From Lachnospiraceae bacterium (GTDB taxonomy: Bacteria > Bacillota > Clostridia > Lachnospirales > Lachnospiraceae): a stretch of DNA of 64,000 nucleotides. Under the pieces are notes generated by a model. The model did not search any database. It had not been told where the DNA came from and worked only from the letters and a program-made list of their open reading frames with translations. This document shows, in pieces, positions 59,522 through 64,000 of this stretch (the stretch's first letter is position 1; the number at the start of each line of letters is the position of its first letter). The position numbers were made by a program, and so were the translations under genes. The DNA is taken from NCBI GenBank assembly GCA_022781925.1, contig JALESO010000043.1:1-64000 (forward strand), in the 5' to 3' direction.

Positions 59522-60853
59522 TTATGCGTAATGGTACACATGCCGTTTCCTCACAAAGAAGGAAATGGTCACGCAGATCGCCAGTGATTCAGCCACCACG
59601 ATGGAGCACCACACACCGTTGATTCCAAACAGATACGGAAGCACAAGCACGGCTACGATCTGGAAAGCAAAAGTTCTTAAGAATGCGATGCAGGCAGAAA
59701 TCAGACCATTGTTTAATGCGGTGAAAAATGCCGATCCGAAGATGGAGAATCCGTTTAACAGGAAGGCCAGGGAGTAAATCCGGAATCCGTGAACCGTCAG
59801 TGCATATAATGCATCGTCATATCCGACAAACAGGGAAGCCAGCGGCGCGGACAGAAGGTTGGCCAGAATCGCCAGGCAGACACCGGCACAGCCCACCAGT
59901 TTCAGGCTTTTTCGGAACAGATTTTTCAGTTCTGCATGGTTTTCTGCACCGTAATTATATCCCACCAATGGTGAACATCCTACGGAGTAACCAATGAACA
60001 TCGCGCAGAAGATGAAGCTTACATACATAATGACACCGTAAGCGGCAATGCCATCTTCACCAGCGATACGCATCAACTGAAAATTATAAAGCATGTTTAC
60101 CAGTGACATGGAGATATTTGTCATAAATTCGGAAGAACCGTTGGTACATGTTTTGAGCATGATCTGTGGCTGAATCCGTGTTTTACAAAGGCGGAGCGTG
60201 CTGCTGTTTTTGTGTAAAAAGTAAAGCAACGGAGTCAGACCGCCGACAAATTCCGAGGTGACAGTGGCAAGTGCGGCACCTGCGATACCAAGTTTTAAGC
60301 CATAGACAAATATGGCATCCAGTGTCATGTTGGTCAGTCCGGCGCTGACAGTGATCAGCAGACCAAGTTTTGGTTTTCCAGCTGTGACCAGAAGGCTCTG
60401 AAAGACATTTTGCAGCATGAAGCAGGTCAGCGATATCATGGAGATACGTCCGTACAGAACACTTCCTGCCAGCATTTCACCACTGGCGCCCAGCAGTTTT
60501 GCAATCGTCGGCATAAAAATGAAGCCGAAAGTGGAAACAATGATTCCACCGATAATGGTGCAATATACGATCATGGAAAAGTATTTCTGCGCCAGTTCCG
60601 GTTCTCCTTCTCCCAGTGTTTTAGAGACAATCGCATTTCCACCGGTTCCAAGCATAAATCCAATGGCACCGAGGATCATGACAAAAGGCATGATCAGATT
60701 GACGGATGCAAAGGCAGTTTTGCCGACAAAGTTGGATACGAACAGTCCGTCCACCACGCTGTAAATGGAAGTAAAAATCATCATGATGATGGATGGAAAA
60801 ACGAATCGCAGCAGTTTTGGTAATGTAAAATGGTCCGAAAGCTGAATTTTCAT
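59522..60853 (-). CDS. MATE-family efflux transporter
   Basis: The 443-residue protein has 12 predicted membrane helices in two halves, as in Na+/H+-driven multidrug exporters (DinF/NorM superfamily). Typical segments are PSIIMMIFTSIYSVVDGLFVSNFVG at the start, GTGGNAIVSKTLGEGE near residue 70 and SPLVGYNYGAENH near 290. I chose the ATG at 60853; the open frame extends 21 codons upstream through the promoter. The substrate is unknown. Confidence 0.9.
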   Translation of the reverse strand: MKIQLSDHFTLPKLLRFVFPSIIMMIFTSIYSVVDGLFVSNFVGKTAFASVNLIMPFVMILGAIGFMLGTGGNAIVSKTLGEGEPELAQKYFSMIVYCTIIGGIIVSTFGFIFMPTIAKLLGASGEMLAGSVLYGRISMISLTCFMLQNVFQSLLVTAGKPKLGLLITVSAGLTNMTLDAIFVYGLKLGIAGAALATVTSEFVGGLTPLLYFLHKNSSTLRLCKTRIQPQIMLKTCTNGSSEFMTNISMSLVNMLYNFQLMRIAGEDGIAAYGVIMYVSFIFCAMFIGYSVGCSPLVGYNYGAENHAELKNLFRKSLKLVGCAGVCLAILANLLSAPLASLFVGYDDALYALTVHGFRIYSLAFLLNGFSIFGSAFFTALNNGLISACIAFLRTFAFQIVAVLVLPYLFGINGVWCSIVVAESLAICVTISFFVRKRHVYHYA

Positions 60854-60906
60854 AAGTAATGAATCCTTTTCTTGAATTTGTGCCAGGGCACAGTATAGTA
60901 ACCAAA

Positions 60907-60935
60907 ATGCTAGCACAGGAAAATGGAACTGTCAA
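60907..60935 (-). promoter_or_regulatory. MATE gene promoter
   Basis: On the minus strand TTGACA (60935-60930), 17 bases, TAGCAT (60912-60907). Confidence 0.7.
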
Positions 60936-61034
60936 TGTAAAAAGCGATACAACGGATCCTGTTCATAGGGGCATAAAATCGGAAATCGTATGAGAAAAGT
61001 GTGTCTCAGATTGGAAAAGAGTCCGAAGAAAGAG

Positions 61035-61063
61035 TTGGAAAACGAATCAAAATAGTGTAGAAT
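61035..61063 (+). promoter_or_regulatory. lgt promoter
   Basis: TTGGAA (61035-61040), 17 bases, TAGAAT (61058-61063); AGGAG ribosome site at 61083-61087. Confidence 0.6.
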
Positions 61064-61096
61064 AAAAGGCAGATTGAAAAAGAGGAGTGTTAAAAG

Positions 61097-61864
61097 ATGA
61101 AAGTTGATTTGTTTTCTATCGGTAGGTTCACCGTTCATACCTATGGTGTAATGATTGCCATCGGAGTGATCTTATGTGTGCTGATGGGATATTATAGAGC
61201 GAAACGTTATGAGATGAAGGCAGAGTCTGTGATGGATATTGCGATTCTCTGTCTGGTGATGGGATTTCTGGGAGCAAAAGTATTTTTTGTGATCTTATCC
61301 TGGAAGCAGTTTTTGTCTGATCCGCTGAGTGTTCTTGGCTCTTCCGGATTTGTGGTCTATGGTGGAATTATTTTCGGTGTGGTATCAGCGCTGATTTACT
61401 GTAAGATCAAGAACATTCAGTTTTTTGAATATTTTGATCTGCTGGCACCGTCCGTAGCACTGGCACAGGCATTTGGACGACTGGGCTGCTTTTTTGCAGG
61501 CTGCTGTTACGGGAAAGAGACGAGTCTGCCGATTGGAGTTGTATTCCCAGAAAACAGCTTTGCACCGGCGGGAGTGCCGTTGCTGCCGACACAGCTTTTT
61601 TCCTCTGCAGGTGATTTTGTGATCGCATTTGTACTGATTCGCATGACGGGAAAAATGCGTCACACCGGCGATGTGGGAGCGTTGTATCTGATGCTTTATG
61701 GAATCGGAAGATTTTGCGTGGAGTTTCTGCGCACCAATGAGCAGGGAGGTCTGCTCGGACTGACTACGGCACAGTTGATTTCAATCGTATTTATGATCGT
61801 ATCAATCGGACTTTTTATTCGTAATAAACGAGCAGCGGATAAAGAAGATTTGATGTACATCTAA
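61097..61864 (+). CDS. lgt: Prolipoprotein diacylglyceryl transferase family protein
   Basis: This membrane enzyme attaches diacylglycerol to the lipobox cysteine of prelipoproteins. The 255 residues have about seven helices, with HTYGVMIAIGVI at the N terminus, GARVFF-like GAKVFFVIL, GGIIFGV, and the central signature as FGRLGCFFAGCCYGKE in place of the classic GRxGNFxN. PTQLFSS and FLRTNEQGGLLGLTTAQ end it. The Cys-rich signature is a known clostridial variant of the family. The window encodes at least two lipoproteins that it could serve. Confidence 0.85.
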   Translation: MKVDLFSIGRFTVHTYGVMIAIGVILCVLMGYYRAKRYEMKAESVMDIAILCLVMGFLGAKVFFVILSWKQFLSDPLSVLGSSGFVVYGGIIFGVVSALIYCKIKNIQFFEYFDLLAPSVALAQAFGRLGCFFAGCCYGKETSLPIGVVFPENSFAPAGVPLLPTQLFSSAGDFVIAFVLIRMTGKMRHTGDVGALYLMLYGIGRFCVEFLRTNEQGGLLGLTTAQLISIVFMIVSIGLFIRNKRAADKEDLMYI

Positions 61865-61913
61865 TGTGGGATATGATGTAACGTTGATTTTGTAGAAATA
61901 GAATTGGAAAAAG

Positions 61914-61961
61914 TTATCGGGAGCAAGACGATAGAAAATCATTCGTGTCTGTTCCCGGTAA
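61914..61961. repeat. Second-family core hairpin, copy 2, two-gene terminator
   Basis: TTATCGGGAGCA (from 61914) pairs TGTTCCCGGTAA with G-U pairs, then a T-rich tail. The core is AAGACGATAGAAAATCAT and TCGTGTCTG, where copy 1 has ACGG/CCGT and this has ACGA/TCGT. It lies between the convergent lgt and TetR genes. Confidence 0.7.
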
Positions 61962-61981
61962 TTTTTTCTTTATATATGAAA

Positions 61982-62512
61982 TTATAATAGTTTCATGGCT
62001 CCGGAGGAAATCTGACTGATGATATCCACCACGGTGGAATCTCCGTACTGCCTGTTTTCAAAAAATGCATAATAACCGCCATAGACCGTGTAAGACAGCA
62101 CGACATTGACGGATGGATCCTGTTTGTACTCCGGGTGAGCTTCAAACAGGATTTTTTTTAGCTGATATTCTACTTTGCGGACCAGTTCTCCGGCTCTGGT
62201 TCCGGAAAACAGGATTCGGATGATCGCATCCCGGGAAAGATAGCCGAGAAACATATTTTTGGCCAGGGCTGCCGGATCATCGAGGCAGTTTTCCGGATTC
62301 GGAATGGCTTCAATGACAGAGGTGACAACTTCCGTCTCCAACTGATCACTCAGATCGTAAATATCTTTGTAGTGTGAGTAAAAGGTGGATTTGTTGATCT
62401 GGGCTTTTTCACACAGTTCTTTGATGGTGATTTTCTCCAATGGCTTTTTGGAGCGCAGTTCTAAAAATGTATTGTGAATGGCTGTTTTTGTTTTTTCTAT
62501 TCTGATATCCAT
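61982..62512 (-). CDS. TetR/AcrR-family transcriptional regulator
   Basis: The 176-residue regulator has the TetR helix-turn-helix ITIKELCEKAQINKSTFYSHYKDIYDL near residue 28 and a C-terminal ligand domain of the TetR_C_8-like kind (FENRQYGDSTVVDIISQ near the end). It is divergent from glgB across a 360-base gap that holds a good palindrome near its start. It may control itself, the MATE pump or glgB. No target is shown by the sequence alone. Confidence 0.87.
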   Translation of the reverse strand: MDIRIEKTKTAIHNTFLELRSKKPLEKITIKELCEKAQINKSTFYSHYKDIYDLSDQLETEVVTSVIEAIPNPENCLDDPAALAKNMFLGYLSRDAIIRILFSGTRAGELVRKVEYQLKKILFEAHPEYKQDPSVNVVLSYTVYGGYYAFFENRQYGDSTVVDIISQISSGAMKLL

Positions 62513-62528
62513 GCTAGTACCTCATTTT

Positions 62529-62549
62529 TTAACTAATGGTGTTAGTCAA
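62529..62549. promoter_or_regulatory. Likely operator of the TetR-type regulator
   Basis: An inverted repeat TT-n-ACTAA, TGGTG, TTAGT-n-AA of 21 bases lies 17 bases before the regulator's ATG. Its size and place fit an autoregulatory TetR site. Confidence 0.55.
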
Positions 62550-62872
62550 TTAAAATCTTTCATAAATGTCTGCGAAATAGCCTTTTTCATGTTCGTACAA
62601 TTGACTTTTTCGACAATTATAAAAAATCGTTGGTTTTCCGACGAATTAAAAAAGCTGTTTCTGTTCAAGTATGTTCTTGTTATTTATAATTATAATAGTA
62701 TCAACATAGAAAAACAACCACAGTTGGTTAATTAAACTACTAATGTGAAAAAATATCATTGTTTTTATATAGAAGCATTTTTATAGAAGTGGGAGTTTTA
62801 ATTGAGGATGAAGTCTGGAAAAAAAGACTGTAGTTCTATATACGAGAAAGCAAAATAAGAGGGAGAGAGCAT
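62550..62872. other. AT-rich gap before glgB
   Basis: No gene is seen. Two overlapping-phase TATAAT boxes in tandem (62685-62690, 62691-62696) are candidate glgB -10 sites but lack a good -35 box. TTGACT at 62601 has no partner at 17 bases. The ribosome site GGGAGAGAG is just before the glgB ATG. Confidence 0.4.
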
Positions 62873-64000
62873 ATGGATTTTTATGGATTTTATACGGGAA
62901 AAGAATTTGAGGCATATCGTTTCCTTGGGGCGCATGCCTATGAAAAAGGAACGGTTTTTCGGACCTTTGCGCCGAATGCACAGCGGATTTCACTGATCGG
63001 TGAATTTAACGGCTGGCAGGAGATGCCGATGCAGAAGGTACACGATGGCAATTTCTGGGAGTGTTATGTGGAAAATGCCGGGAAGGGCATGATGTACAAA
63101 TACAAGATTTACGGGGCAGATGGAAGCAGTATCGATCATTGTGATCCATATGGATTTTACTCGGAACTGCGTCCGAACAATGCGTCTATTATTTATGATA
63201 CGACTGACTATCATTTTACAGATGGGGGATGGATGAAAAAGCGTTCAGTACAGAAAGATGCGCCGCTGAATATTTATGAGATTCACTTTGGTTCCTGGAG
63301 AAAGAAAGATGATGAAGATCCGACAGGTTGGTATACGTATCGTGAGATGGCAGACCTGCTGATTCCGTATCTGAATGAAAATGGTTACAATTATGTGGAA
63401 CTGATGCCGTTGAGCGAGCATCCCTGTGACGAATCCTGGGGCTATCAGAATACCGGATTTTTTGCGCCGACTTCCCGTTACGGAACGCCGGATGATCTGC
63501 GGTATTTTGTGAATGCCTGCCATAAGCACAAAATTGGCGTGTTGATGGATTTTGTGCCGGTGCATTTTGCGGTGGATGCCTATGCGTTGTGGAATTATGA
63601 CGGTTCCGCTCTGTATGAATATCCAAATCAGGATGTTGGCTACAGCGAGTGGGGAAGCTGCAATTTCATGCATTCCAGAGGAGAAGTGCGAAGCTTCCTT
63701 CAGTCTGCCGCAGCATACTGGCTGGCGGAGTATCATTTTGACGGCCTGCGGATGGATGCGGTGAGCAACCTGATCTACTGGCAGGGAAATGAGGCAAGAG
63801 GTGTGAACAATCTGGCAGTTTCCTTTATTCAGAATATGAATCAGGGACTAAAAGACCGGTTCCCGACGGCGATGCTGATGGCAGAGGATTCGTCTTCCTA
63901 TTCGGGGGTAACCAGATCTGTTCACGATGGTGGTCTGGGATTTGACTATAAATGGGACATGGGATGGATGAATGATACGCTGAATTATTTCCGGACAGCA
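62873..64000 (+). CDS. glgB: 1,4-alpha-glucan branching enzyme, 3' end outside the window
   Basis: The first 376 codons are present and the frame is open to the window edge. An N-terminal CBM48 domain (GTVFRTFAPNAQRISLIGEFNGW) is followed by the GH13 barrel: NYVELMPLSEHP, ESWGYQNTGFFAPTSRYG, GVLMDFVPVHF and the nucleophile region FDGLRMDAVSNLIYW, then MLMAEDSSS. These are the branching-enzyme forms of the GH13 motifs. It makes the alpha-1,6 branches of glycogen. No other glycogen gene is visible here. Starts at the ATG behind GGGAGAGAG. Confidence 0.93.
   Translation, partial: MDFYGFYTGKEFEAYRFLGAHAYEKGTVFRTFAPNAQRISLIGEFNGWQEMPMQKVHDGNFWECYVENAGKGMMYKYKIYGADGSSIDHCDPYGFYSELRPNNASIIYDTTDYHFTDGGWMKKRSVQKDAPLNIYEIHFGSWRKKDDEDPTGWYTYREMADLLIPYLNENGYNYVELMPLSEHPCDESWGYQNTGFFAPTSRYGTPDDLRYFVNACHKHKIGVLMDFVPVHFAVDAYALWNYDGSALYEYPNQDVGYSEWGSCNFMHSRGEVRSFLQSAAAYWLAEYHFDGLRMDAVSNLIYWQGNEARGVNNLAVSFIQNMNQGLKDRFPTAMLMAEDSSSYSGVTRSVHDGGLGFDYKWDMGWMNDTLNYFRTA

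Overview
The window is a chromosomal segment of a low-to-mid GC Gram-positive anaerobe. It best fits a gut Lachnospiraceae-type Clostridia. The reasons are the single-chain clostridial PurL, the cysS-mrnC-rlmB-sigH order, a fructose PTS operon that carries its own HPr and Enzyme I, ThiH-type (anaerobic) thiazole synthesis under a TPP riboswitch, strong GGAGG ribosome sites and -35/-10 boxes with 17-base spacers. No species can be named from this alone. No rRNA, phage, insertion sequence or CRISPR array is visible. About 49 protein genes, 4 tRNAs, one riboswitch and several families of structured intergenic repeats can be supported.

Layout. 1-4400: purL and a gene-free stretch with two repeat hairpins. 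4.4-7.5 kb: a binding-protein lipoprotein overlapping a hybrid histidine kinase. 7.6-13.8 kb: the fructose operon fruK-fruA-ptsH-ptsI-DeoR regulator. 14.0-15.6 kb: cysteine desulfurase and IscU scaffold. 15.7-18.5 kb: an AAA-ATPase/nuclease-like protein and two membrane proteins. 18.7-21.5 kb: aminotransferase (-), prephenate dehydratase (+) and a YczE-type membrane protein. 21.6-22.8 kb: tRNA-Val, tRNA-Met, a degenerate acetylglutamate-kinase homologue and a 53-residue ORF. 22.9-24.5 kb: a FUSC transporter (-). 24.8-31 kb: a housekeeping run ispF, GNAT, sugar-kinase-like, cysS, mrnC, rlmB, sigH. 31-33.8 kb: membrane protein, M19 dipeptidase, CPBP protease. 33.8-37.7 kb: thiSFGHE (-) behind a TPP riboswitch. 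37.8-43.9 kb: tRNA-Thr, LysR regulator, an LVIVD beta-propeller protein, lysA, tRNA-Leu, a BlaI-type repressor and a lipoprotein. 44-50.2 kb: tyrA (-), an EF-G paralogue and leuS. 50.3-58.7 kb: GH32 hydrolase, a very large surface protein split by an in-frame TAG, and an exo/endonuclease-phosphatase protein. 58.7-59.5 kb: a gene-free stretch of large hairpins. 59.5-64 kb: MATE pump (-), lgt, TetR regulator (-) and the start of glgB, cut by the window end.

The signals least explained by ordinary genes are in RNA and gene structure. (1) Six hairpins have unrelated arms but the same inner core, containing GCTAACAATCGC or a one-base variant; four of them sit in sense orientation at the 3' ends of unrelated genes (purL, DeoR regulator, FUSC, EF-G paralogue). 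(2) A structured leader of about 115 bases occurs twice, before ptsI and before ispF, with compensatory base changes. (3) A second hairpin-core family flanks the MATE/lgt region. (4) An amber codon divides an otherwise open frame of about 1770 codons. (5) An acetylglutamate-kinase homologue has lost its catalytic lysines and its glycine-rich loop.

Start codons were chosen by ribosome-site spacing where several were possible. Functions rest on recognised motifs, not on database searches. Membrane-segment counts and domain borders are estimates by eye.
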